This document shows, piece after piece, positions 1 through 5,363 of a stretch of 5,518 nt of DNA. The DNA comes from Hellea balneolensis (GTDB lineage Bacteria; Pseudomonadota; Alphaproteobacteria; Caulobacterales; Maricaulaceae). How positions within the stretch are numbered: position 1 is the stretch's first letter; each line of letters opens with the position of its first letter. Position numbers and translations under genes: made by a program. Under the pieces are notes generated by a model, which searched no databases, was not told where the DNA came from, and saw only the letters and a list, made by a program, of their open reading frames with translations. The stretch lies in assembly GCA_003233025.1 (NCBI GenBank), contig QIKS01000216.1:1-5518 (forward strand), given 5' to 3'.

Positions 1-430
1 CGACCATATGCAAAAACAAGCGGCCATTATCCAAAAACAGGGCCGCAAGCTGTTGATTTATCCCGAAGGACATCTCTCCCAAATCGGCACACGGCACCGC
101 TACCGCAAGGGTATTTATTTTATGTATAAAGATTTCGCTTGCCCGGTTGTGCCCGTCGCCACCAATCTTGGCCAGCGCTGGAACCAAAATGACTGGACAA
201 AACACCCAGGCCCGGCGCAAGTTGAATTTTTAAAACCAATCATGCCCGGACTGGACAAAGACACATTTATGGTACAACTTGAAACCGCCATTGAAACCCG
301 TTCCCGCGAGCTGCTGGATCTGGATAATTTGGGGGCTTTAAACCCGGACGATATCGGGAAATTACGAGAAAACAAAACCGCGCAGGAAAAACGCCAAGAA
401 CGCGAATTACAAGAGCGCGAATTAAATTAA
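1..430 (+). CDS. plsC: PlsC-like lysophospholipid / 1-acyl-glycerol-3-phosphate acyltransferase, C-terminal part (5' end outside window)
   Basis: The reading frame is open from base 2 to the TAA at 428-430 and continues off the left edge, so the ATG at 8 is probably internal. The visible part carries the PlsC motif III region at 59-112, reading YPEGHLSQIGTRHRYRKG, then the motif IV-like stretch PVVPVATN and a C-terminal VEFLKPIMPGLD segment. That order is typical of alphaproteobacterial PlsC-type acyltransferases, which transfer an acyl chain to the sn-2 position of lysophosphatidate or a lysophospholipid at the inner membrane. The catalytic HX4D motif would lie upstream and cannot be seen. 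Motif III departs from the usual FPEGTRS: the Thr-Arg pair is replaced by His-Leu, closer to the PEGRIT form of Aas proteins. The protein ends in a charged, coiled-coil-like tail partly built from a 15-bp tandem duplication. The gene next door is an LplT-like transporter, which favours a lysophospholipid substrate. Family assignment is firm; exact substrate is inference. Confidence 0.85.
   Translation, partial: DHMQKQAAIIQKQGRKLLIYPEGHLSQIGTRHRYRKGIYFMYKDFACPVVPVATNLGQRWNQNDWTKHPGPAQVEFLKPIMPGLDKDTFMVQLETAIETRSRELLDLDNLGALNPDDIGKLRENKTAQEKRQERELQERELN
395..424 (+). repeat. 15-bp tandem duplication in the acyltransferase 3' end
   Basis: CAAGAACGCGAATTA (395-409) is followed immediately by CAAGAGCGCGAATTA (410-424), differing at one base. 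In frame it encodes two copies of QEREL. A looser relative, QEKR, precedes it at 383-394. It lengthens the charged C-terminal tail by five residues without changing frame. Confidence 0.85.
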
Positions 431-436
431 GGGGGG
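429..436 (+). promoter_or_regulatory. G-rich ribosome binding site of the LplT-like gene
   Basis: AAGGGGGG overlaps the acyltransferase stop codon and lies 6 bases before the ATG at 443. It can pair with the CCUCC core of the 16S rRNA 3' end through G-C and G-U pairs. It fixes the start of the transporter gene and shows that the pair is expressed from one message. Confidence 0.65.
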
Positions 437-442
437 TCGCTC

Positions 443-1780
443 ATGAGCGCCAAATACGCCGCAACACTGCTCACCAGTCGCCGGTTCTTGCCGTTATTTA
501 TTGCCCAACTTGCCGGCGCATTTAACGACCAGTTTTTAAAACTTGCCCTGATCGCTATGGTCACGTGGGGGGGACTTAAAATGTTTGGTTGGGAAGCGCA
601 GGTTATTACCCCCGTGGCCGGATCAATCTTTACCGGGTTTTTCTTTGTCTTTTCGGCCATGGCCGGGCAGGTCGCCGATAAATTTGACAAGGCCACCGTT
701 TTGTTGCGGATAAAACAGGCGGAGGTGTTTATTATGGCACTGGCGGCTATAGGGCTATTTTTTGGCAGCGCGGTTTTGTTGCTGTTGACCATTGCTTTGA
801 TGGGCGCACAGTCCGCGTTTTTCTCGCCGACCCGCAATGCGGTGTTGCCACAATGGCTGTCGGACAAAGAGCTGGTCACCGGCAATGCCTTGATGCGCGG
901 CTTTGTTTCTGTATCCATATTACTCGGTCAGGCACTGGGGTTGTTTTTGGTGCTGCGGGCAGGCGGGCCACAAATGGTGGCGGGAATATTGCTGGTTTTG
1001 GCCGTCATTGGCTGGCTGGCTATCCGCAAAGCGCCGCCGGCACCGGCCGCAGACCCCAATATTAAAATTGATTACACACTGGTTGTCCAGATTGTAAAAA
1101 CAATGCTATTTGCGCTAAAACGCCCTGCCGTTTTGCGGCCTATGCTCGGTATTGCCTGGTATTATTGGCTCAGTGCAGCGGTGCTTATTTTGATGCCGGC
1201 CTTTATTAGCAGGGTTTTGCACTATGATCAGGGCGTGATGATTGCCGTCATGGTTTTATTTACCGTCGGCGCGCTGGTTGGCGCTTTAAGCTGTGCGGTG
1301 CTGGCCAAAAAGGGGGAGGCGATATGGCTGAGCGCAATGGGCGCCTTTGGCATTGCTGCCTTTACGCTGGATCTGTTCTTCCAGGGACAAAATGTTGCGC
1401 CGATCATTTTTGGGGGCTATATCCCCGCCGCAGATGGCAACCCGGCCGTGCTCGGTACATTTGCAGATTTTTCCAGCACGCAAGGCGCGCTGCGGTTTAT
1501 GATTTCGCTATTTGGCGCCGCATTTAGCTCGGCACTATTTGTTGTGCCCTTAGACGCCATGGCCCAACGCCGCGCCGAACCGCTCTACCGGGCCCGCCTT
1601 CTGGCCGCTGGTGCTTTGTTGTTAAATTTATCCACCACTTTGTCGCAATTGATGATTGCCGGCATGGGCTGGTTTTCCGTACCCATGCATTTCGCCTATC
1701 TGCAAATCGCCGGGTTCAGCTTCCTCATTGCCCTTTATGCATTACACCGCGCGCGGACAACAGCAAAAGCCGCCGCCTAA
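443..1780 (+). CDS. LplT-like MFS transporter (probable lysophospholipid flippase)
   Basis: A 445-residue, very hydrophobic protein of the major facilitator superfamily, with about 12 predicted membrane helices. Seen in sequence: the LplT/Aas-type AFNDQFLK motif in the first helix (residues 26-33), MFS motif A in the loop between helices 2 and 3 (GQVADKFDK, 75-83), the SPTRNAVLP segment (128-136) and the adjacent LSDKELVTGNAL (139-150). In E. coli, LplT (397 residues) moves lysophosphatidylethanolamine across the inner membrane to Aas for re-acylation; in other bacteria this transporter is fused to acyltransferase and ligase domains. Here it is a separate protein 12 bp downstream of a PlsC-like gene, which suggests the same partnership. 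A longer loop at about 313-348 and a basic/Ala C-terminus account for the extra length. The ATG at 443 has a strong ribosome site. The substrate is inferred from family and neighbour. Confidence 0.85.
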   Translation: MSAKYAATLLTSRRFLPLFIAQLAGAFNDQFLKLALIAMVTWGGLKMFGWEAQVITPVAGSIFTGFFFVFSAMAGQVADKFDKATVLLRIKQAEVFIMALAAIGLFFGSAVLLLLTIALMGAQSAFFSPTRNAVLPQWLSDKELVTGNALMRGFVSVSILLGQALGLFLVLRAGGPQMVAGILLVLAVIGWLAIRKAPPAPAADPNIKIDYTLVVQIVKTMLFALKRPAVLRPMLGIAWYYWLSAAVLILMPAFISRVLHYDQGVMIAVMVLFTVGALVGALSCAVLAKKGEAIWLSAMGAFGIAAFTLDLFFQGQNVAPIIFGGYIPAADGNPAVLGTFADFSSTQGALRFMISLFGAAFSSALFVVPLDAMAQRRAEPLYRARLLAAGALLLNLSTTLSQLMIAGMGWFSVPMHFAYLQIAGFSFLIALYALHRARTTAKAAA

Positions 1781-1782
1781 AT

Positions 1783-2307
1783 ATGCGCGGTTATTTTGGC
1801 ATTGGCGTCGAAGGTATTTCCAAGGCGGCCAATTTAGGCGCGGTCATGCGTACCGCCCATGCCTTTGGAGCCAGTTTTGTCTATACGCTTGGCGCCCATC
1901 ACAAAGCCTTGCAGATCAACAAAACCGATACGTCGCGCGCCCAGTCACACCTGCCATTTTATCAATGGGAGACCCCGGCTGATATGCGTCTGCCCCTGGC
2001 CTGCCCTCTGGTCGGCGTCGAGCTGTGCGAACAGGCGGTTGATCTGCCAAGCTTTCGCCATCCCTTGGCATGTGCTTATATCCTTGGCCCCGAACAAGGT
2101 TCACTGTCGGGCGAAGTGCAAGACATGTGCAGTCATATTGTCAAAATCCCGACAAAGTTTTGCATCAATGTCAGCCTTGCCGCCGCCCTCACCCTCTATG
2201 ACCGCACGTTGTCTCTGGGCGGTTATCCGCCGCGGCCGCTCATGCCCGGCGGGCCTGATTTGGCGGCTAGGGAAAACTGGAAGGCCATCAAAAAACGCGC
2301 CAACTGA
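1783..2307 (+). CDS. SpoU/TrmH-family RNA 2'-O-methyltransferase
   Basis: A 174-residue SPOUT-class methyltransferase using S-adenosylmethionine to 2'-O-methylate a ribose in tRNA or rRNA. All three family motifs are visible: motif 1 around KAANLGAVMRTAHAFGA (14-30) with the conserved Asn17 and Arg23; motif 2 ILGPEQGSLS (100-109); and motif 3 IPTKFCINVSLAAALTLYD (122-140), which forms the trefoil-knot cofactor site. It is shorter than E. coli TrmH (229 residues) and consists of little more than the catalytic domain. The FCINVS form of motif 3 replaces the usual SLNVS-like wording; from memory this is common in alphaproteobacterial members. The ATG lies 2 bp after the transporter stop with no clear Shine-Dalgarno sequence, so translation is probably coupled. 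The gene ends in tandem in-frame stops, TGA then TAA (2305-2310). The target nucleoside cannot be told from sequence. Confidence 0.88.
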   Translation: MRGYFGIGVEGISKAANLGAVMRTAHAFGASFVYTLGAHHKALQINKTDTSRAQSHLPFYQWETPADMRLPLACPLVGVELCEQAVDLPSFRHPLACAYILGPEQGSLSGEVQDMCSHIVKIPTKFCINVSLAAALTLYDRTLSLGGYPPRPLMPGGPDLAARENWKAIKKRAN

Positions 2308-2321
2308 TAAATCTTGTTTTT

Positions 2322-2337
2322 TTAACCAGGCTTTAAC
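2322..2337 (+). promoter_or_regulatory. CtrA-binding box 1 (TTAA-N7-TTAAC)
   Basis: TTAACCAGGCTTTAAC matches the full consensus of the alphaproteobacterial response regulator CtrA: two TTAA half-sites exactly 7 bases apart, with the trailing C. It lies in the trmH-like/IalB intergenic region, centred about 50 bp before the IalB-family start. A box in this position could act as the -35 element of a CtrA-activated promoter with transcription starting near 2360-2368; that start is inference. The sequence match is direct, binding is not shown. Confidence 0.72.
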
Positions 2338-2348
2338 GCTAAACCGTC

Positions 2349-2364
2349 TTAATAGAGTTTTAAC
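2349..2364 (+). promoter_or_regulatory. CtrA-binding box 2 (TTAA-N7-TTAAC)
   Basis: TTAATAGAGTTTTAAC is a second perfect CtrA consensus, 27 bp downstream of the first and in the same orientation, ending 15 bp before the ATG at 2380. If box 1 activates, box 2 would cover the -10/start region and could repress or tune expression; if box 2 were the -35 element, the transcript would start inside the coding sequence, which is less likely. The spacing and orientation are seen; the roles are inferred. Confidence 0.7.
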
Positions 2365-2379
2365 GGACGGAACGACGCC

Positions 2380-2889
2380 ATGAAGATTTTATATATTCCT
2401 GTATTGACCATTTTTTTGGCATTCGGCGTTGCGCCCGCTCAGGGCGAAGTGGCGGCAAAGCTGGAAGGCGTATTTACCGACTGGTCGGTCTATAGCAAAT
2501 CCTTGAGCGGCGAAAAAATCTGCTATGTGTTGACCAAGCCCACGTCCAAAACCCCGTCCAGCGTCAATCACGGCGATATTTATTTCATGGTGGCCAATTG
2601 GCAATCCGGCGCTGCCAAAGAACAGCCCAGCCTGCTGACCGGCTATACCCTAAAAGCCCAAATCCCGCCAACCGCCCGTGTCGGAGGTTCTAAAATTCCA
2701 ATGTACACCGCGCAAAATGAAGCTTTCATCGAAAACGGATCCGACGAGAAAAAACTGCTGCGCGCTATGCGTAAAGGCTCCAGCATGCGCGTCGACGCCG
2801 TCTCGGATCGCGGCACGCAAACCAGTTATGAGTTTTCCCTCAAAGGCATTACGGCAGCCCTCGGCAAAGCCAAAACCGCCTGCCGATAG
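2380..2889 (+). CDS. Secreted invasion-associated locus B (IalB) family protein
   Basis: A 169-residue exported protein. A short basic start and a hydrophobic core (residues 3-17) form a signal peptide, with likely cleavage after APA at residue 20. The mature part shows the IalB-family layout: an early FTDWSVY segment with Trp35, Cys48 in EKICYVLTKP, a GDIYFMV strand (65-71), and a C-terminal FSLKGITAAL segment followed by Cys168. The only two cysteines (48 and 168) could form a disulfide in the periplasm. The family is named after Bartonella IalB, implicated in red-cell invasion, but homologues are widespread in free-living Alphaproteobacteria where the role is unknown, so virulence should not be assumed. 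Two CtrA boxes lie in the 72 bp upstream. rlmN follows after 50 bp. Only a weak purine-rich ribosome site (GGACGGAA, 2365-2372) precedes the ATG, which is chosen because it begins the signal peptide. Confidence 0.8.
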   Translation: MKILYIPVLTIFLAFGVAPAQGEVAAKLEGVFTDWSVYSKSLSGEKICYVLTKPTSKTPSSVNHGDIYFMVANWQSGAAKEQPSLLTGYTLKAQIPPTARVGGSKIPMYTAQNEAFIENGSDEKKLLRAMRKGSSMRVDAVSDRGTQTSYEFSLKGITAALGKAKTACR

Positions 2890-2919
2890 CACCGCTCCTT
2901 TTCCTTTCCAATGGCGGTG
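2890..2919 (+). repeat. Inverted repeat between the IalB-family gene and rlmN
   Basis: CACCGC (2890-2895) right after the stop codon pairs with GCGGTG (2914-2919), giving a 6-bp GC-rich stem around an 18-base pyrimidine-rich loop. No T-tract follows, so it is not a standard terminator. It could protect the 3' end of a processed message or do nothing. Confidence 0.35.
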
Positions 2920-2928
2920 AAATGTTCT

Positions 2929-2933
2929 AAGAG
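2929..2933 (+). promoter_or_regulatory. Probable ribosome binding site of rlmN
   Basis: AAGAG lies 6 bases before the ATG at 2940, a suitable distance for a modest Shine-Dalgarno site. It supports this start, which also gives a protein of the usual RlmN length. Confidence 0.45.
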
Positions 2934-2939
2934 CGCGCC

Positions 2940-4097
2940 ATGGCCACTGCACTTTATACAAATGAGAAACTTCCGTCCCCCGACGCTCGTATTCCTTTAG
3001 CGGGAATGAGCCGCGATGAGCTGGCCAGCGCCTTGGCGGATTTCGGGATTGAGCCGAAGAAAATCGGTATGCGCAGCAAGCAAATTTTTCACTGGGTTTA
3101 TAATTACGGCGTCACCGACTGGGAGGCCATGAGCAATATTGCCAAAGGGCTGCGCGCTCAGTTGGCGGAGAGATTTTCCCTCGCCCGCCCCGAGCTTATT
3201 GAGCGCCAAATCAGTGTTGACGGGACGCGCAAATATCTTATTCGCATGGCGCCGGGCATTGAGGTGGAAAGTGTGTTCATCCCGGCCGTCTCCAAAACCG
3301 GGGCATTGTGTGTCTCCTCACAAGTGGGCTGCACATTGACCTGCAAGTTTTGCCATACCGGCACCCAGAAATTGGTGCGCAACCTAACGGCGGCAGAAAT
3401 TGCGTTGCAAGTTATGGTCGCCCGCGATGATCTGGATGAATGGCCCAGCTCGTCCGGGGTGCGTAAAATGACCAATATTGTCTTTATGGGCATGGGCGAG
3501 CCTTTGTATAATACGGACGAAGTTGCCAAGGCCCTCGACATTATCTGTGACCCAGAGGGCTTAAGTTTTGGCCGGAGACGCATCACCGTCTCCACATCAG
3601 GTGTCGTGCCCCAGATTGTTAAAATCGGAGAACAAACATCAGCTATGCTGGCCATATCCTTACATGCCGCCAATGATAAATTACGCACGCAAATCATGCC
3701 GATAAACAAAAAATACCCCCTGGCCCAATTAATGGATGCGTGCCGGGCCTATCCAGGTTTGTCCAATTCAAAACGGATCACCTTTGAATATGTCATGCTC
3801 AAAGGCATGAATGACAGCCCGGCCCATGCCAAAGAGTTGATCGCTTTGCTCAAGGGCATTCCGGCGAAAGTAAACCTCATTCCGTTTAATCCGTGGCCGG
3901 GTAGTCCTTATGAATGTTCAAATTGGGAAACCATTGAAACTTTCGCCGATATTGTCAATGCAGCCGGTTATGCCTCCCCCATTCGCACGCCCAGAGGTCG
4001 TGACATTTTAGCCGCCTGCGGCCAGCTTAGGTCCGAGAGTGAAAAATTACGGGCCAGCACGCGCAGAAAGCTTGAAAAAGAAAACCGGGACATTTAA
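2940..4097 (+). CDS. rlmN: Dual-specificity radical SAM methyltransferase RlmN (23S rRNA A2503 / tRNA A37 C2)
   Basis: A 385-residue cytoplasmic protein, the same length class as E. coli RlmN (384). RlmN uses a [4Fe-4S] cluster and S-adenosylmethionine to place a methyl group on C2 of A2503 in 23S rRNA and A37 in a set of tRNAs, supporting translational accuracy. The cluster motif CTLTCKFC gives Cys131, Cys135 and Cys138. Cys124, in LCVSSQ-type context seven residues before the motif, and Cys360 in AACGQL correspond to the two catalytic cysteines of the E. coli enzyme (118 and 355). The SAM-binding GMGEPLYN (184-191) and the later [10 protein letters not shown] and [13 protein letters not shown] segments are also present. 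The N-terminal accessory domain covers about 20-95. All key residues are intact, so it should be active. It sits 50 bp after the IalB-family gene and 47 bp before a DUF350 gene and may be co-transcribed with one or both. Confidence 0.97.
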   Translation: MATALYTNEKLPSPDARIPLAGMSRDELASALADFGIEPKKIGMRSKQIFHWVYNYGVTDWEAMSNIAKGLRAQLAERFSLARPELIERQISVDGTRKYLIRMAPGIEVESVFIPAVSKTGALCVSSQVGCTLTCKFCHTGTQKLVRNLTAAEIALQVMVARDDLDEWPSSSGVRKMTNIVFMGMGEPLYNTDEVAKALDIICDPEGLSFGRRRITVSTSGVVPQIVKIGEQTSAMLAISLHAANDKLRTQIMPINKKYPLAQLMDACRAYPGLSNSKRITFEYVMLKGMNDSPAHAKELIALLKGIPAKVNLIPFNPWPGSPYECSNWETIETFADIVNAAGYASPIRTPRGRDILAACGQLRSESEKLRASTRRKLEKENRDI

Positions 4098-4118
4098 GGT
4101 CAAACAATACCGCCGAGG

Positions 4119-4136
4119 CAACAACAATAATAATAA
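4119..4136 (+). repeat. Trinucleotide tract (CAA)3(TAA)3 in the DUF350 leader
   Basis: Three CAA units run directly into three TAA units in the 47-bp gap between rlmN and the DUF350 gene; the last AA also begins the AAGG ribosome site at 4135-4138, 6 bases before the ATG at 4145. The stretch is A-rich and unstructured, which would favour ribosome loading. Changes in copy number would alter only leader length. Confidence 0.75.
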
Positions 4137-4144
4137 GGTATTTT

Positions 4145-4558
4145 ATGCATCCCACATTAGAAAGTTTGGCCAACGGATTTCCCGTTCTCATTATCTATCT
4201 GGCTTTGATAACTGTGATTTACACAGTTGGGCTGACCATTTATGTCAAATTAACACCCCATAAAGAGCTGGAACTTATCAGCCAGGGCAATATGGCAGCA
4301 GCGATTTCCTTTAGCGGCCTGATCATTGGCCTGGCCCTGCCCCTCGCCGCTTGTATGATTTTGCGCATTGGCCTGATCGATGTTTTGGTGTGGGGCGTTG
4401 TTAGCGTCTTGTTGCAATTATTTTTATTTCGCATGACCGACATTATTTTCTCCGGCCTACCCCAAAGGATTACCGACGGTGAAGTGCCTGCGGCCACGGT
4501 ATTGGCGGCGTTTAAACTGGCCGGATCGATCATGCTTGCCGTTGCTATCGCCGGGTGA
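4145..4558 (+). CDS. DUF350 (UPF0719, YjfL-like) inner-membrane protein
   Basis: A 137-residue hydrophobic protein with four predicted membrane helices at about 11-34, 50-73, 79-98 and 115-136. The family hallmark is visible in the first loop and second helix: ELELISQGNMAAAIS followed by IIGLALPLA (41-68), and a TD pair near residues 98-99 before the third loop. DUF350 proteins occur widely in bacteria, including E. coli YjfL; no biochemical function is established that I can rely on. The ATG has an AAGG ribosome site 6 bases upstream. The stop codon overlaps the GTG start of the serine protease gene by 4 bases (GTGA, 4555-4558), so the two are translated as a coupled pair and may work together at the inner membrane; that link is inference from gene arrangement. 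Confidence 0.88.
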   Translation: MHPTLESLANGFPVLIIYLALITVIYTVGLTIYVKLTPHKELELISQGNMAAAISFSGLIIGLALPLAACMILRIGLIDVLVWGVVSVLLQLFLFRMTDIIFSGLPQRITDGEVPAATVLAAFKLAGSIMLAVAIAG

Positions 4559-4579
4559 GGTTTTTTCGCCTCATACCCG
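4552..4579 (+). promoter_or_regulatory. Hairpin over the DUF350 stop / protease start overlap
   Basis: CGGGTGAGG (4552-4560) can pair with CCTC (4569-4572) and ACCCG (4575-4579), leaving a 2-base AT bulge and an 8-base loop TTTTTTCG. The nine-pair stem buries both the GTG start (4555-4557) and the TGA stop (4556-4558). No Shine-Dalgarno sequence precedes the GTG, so a ribosome finishing DUF350 would be needed to open the stem and start the protease. The pairing is seen; the coupling role is inferred. Confidence 0.5.
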
Positions 4580-5361
4580 ACTGGCTGGTTTACGCGATTT
4601 TGCTGCTGATCATCCTTGTCAATGTTATGGGCCGCGCCGATCAGCGCAGCGCGCCGACCCCGCCGCCCAAGCTTGGCCCGGCCCTGCCCAATGTCCACCC
4701 CGCCGACCCCAATGTAATCGTTGAAATCCCCAGCCCAAGGTCGGGAACTGGCACGGCCTTTTCCATTGGCGGCGGACGGTGGCTGACGGCACGCCATGTG
4801 GTTGACCGTTGCGACGAAGTTGGGTTGCACATGGGAGGGTCTCAATATGTCAAGGTCGACAAAATTGATGTCTCGACAAATTCAGACACTGCCTTACTGC
4901 GCAGCCAGTGGACGCGTCCCTCTTTGGCACGAGATTTAAACGCGCAGCGCCAAATCGGTGAAAGCGGGTTTTTCATTGGCTTCCCCCAGGGCAAGCCCGG
5001 CGAGGTCGCTGGTTCTCTTTTGGGGCGACACAAAATGGTTGTCCGGGGTCGTTACCGCACGTCGGAGCCGATTTTAGCTTGGGCCGAAATCAGTCGCACA
5101 AGGGGGCTGAAAGGTTCCTTAGGCGGACTTTCCGGCGGCCCGGCATTTGACATAGACGGCGAGGTTATCGGCATCGTTGCGGCGGAAAGCCCCCGGCGTG
5201 GCCGGGTGTATACGGTCGCCCCCGCCTCTCTCCTGCCTATATTTAATCAGCCCTCAACTCCGGCCAAGGCCGAACCCATCTCCATCACCAATTATGGCCG
5301 CCGCGCTGACCGCTTGCGCCGTAACAGACGCATTGCCCAAGTGGTCTGCCTTGTGCGTTAA
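4555..5361 (+). CDS. Membrane-anchored trypsin-like serine protease
   Basis: A 268-residue protein. After a basic start (MRFFR) comes a single hydrophobic helix (about 10-25) that should anchor it with the catalytic domain in the periplasm, then a Pro-rich linker (31-52). The chymotrypsin-fold domain (about 55-230) has an intact triad: His81 in TARHVV, Asp111 in SDTALL and Ser193 in GLSGGP, with oxyanion-hole glycines in place. There is no PDZ domain, unlike DegP/DegS. The last 20 residues are unusually Arg-rich (about 248-260) and end in AQVVCLVR. Its two cysteines, Cys86 just after the catalytic His and Cys265 near the end, could form a disulfide fixing the tail to the domain. The GTG start overlaps the DUF350 stop; starting at the ATG at 4627 would remove the anchor, so GTG is preferred. 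Substrate unknown. Confidence 0.85.
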   Translation: MRFFRLIPDWLVYAILLLIILVNVMGRADQRSAPTPPPKLGPALPNVHPADPNVIVEIPSPRSGTGTAFSIGGGRWLTARHVVDRCDEVGLHMGGSQYVKVDKIDVSTNSDTALLRSQWTRPSLARDLNAQRQIGESGFFIGFPQGKPGEVAGSLLGRHKMVVRGRYRTSEPILAWAEISRTRGLKGSLGGLSGGPAFDIDGEVIGIVAAESPRRGRVYTVAPASLLPIFNQPSTPAKAEPISITNYGRRADRLRRNRRIAQVVCLVR

Positions 5362-5363
5362 AC

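Noticed and set aside
8..10. ATG at 8 as the start of the acyltransferase gene
   Set aside because: The frame is open to the left edge and this start would leave out the essential HX4D half of the enzyme.
427..918. 163-codon open frame on the minus strand
   Set aside because: Lies wholly antisense to the LplT-like gene, whose motifs are clear; the translation shows no recognisable domain and no ribosome site.
1311..1527. Strong Shine-Dalgarno-like AGGGGGAGG with ATG at 1324 starting a 67-codon frame inside the transporter gene
   Set aside because: Out of frame, product is rich in Trp/Arg/Cys with no sensible pattern; the G-rich codons Lys-Lys-Gly-Glu-Ala explain the match. Could be rechecked with ribosome profiling.
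1628..1636. TTATCCACC, one base from a DnaA box
   Set aside because: Single imperfect copy inside a coding region; no cluster and no AT-rich unwinding region, so no origin is supported.
1859..2383. 174-codon open frame on the plus strand overlapping the methyltransferase gene
   Set aside because: Out of frame with the SPOUT motifs, which are all in the 1783-2307 frame; its product is compositionally odd and it runs across the CtrA region to the next start.
3158..3709. 183-codon minus-strand frame
   Set aside because: Antisense shadow of rlmN, where every catalytic residue is conserved in the plus frame.
4552..4579. Hairpin with T6 as an intrinsic terminator
   Set aside because: The T-run is in the loop rather than after the stem, and the stem lies at a start codon inside an overlapping gene pair.
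4240..4845. 201-codon minus-strand frame across the DUF350/protease junction
   Set aside because: Spans two well-supported plus-strand genes and has no domain-like features; explained by codon bias of the plus strand.
5261..5272. Palindrome CGGCC-AA-GGCCG
   Set aside because: A 2-base loop is too tight for a hairpin, and it lies within the protease coding sequence in GC-rich context.
4145..5361. DUF350-protease pair as an anti-phage defence system
   Set aside because: No defence neighbours, nucleases, cyclases or mobile elements are present; the surroundings are housekeeping genes, so a core envelope role is the simpler reading.
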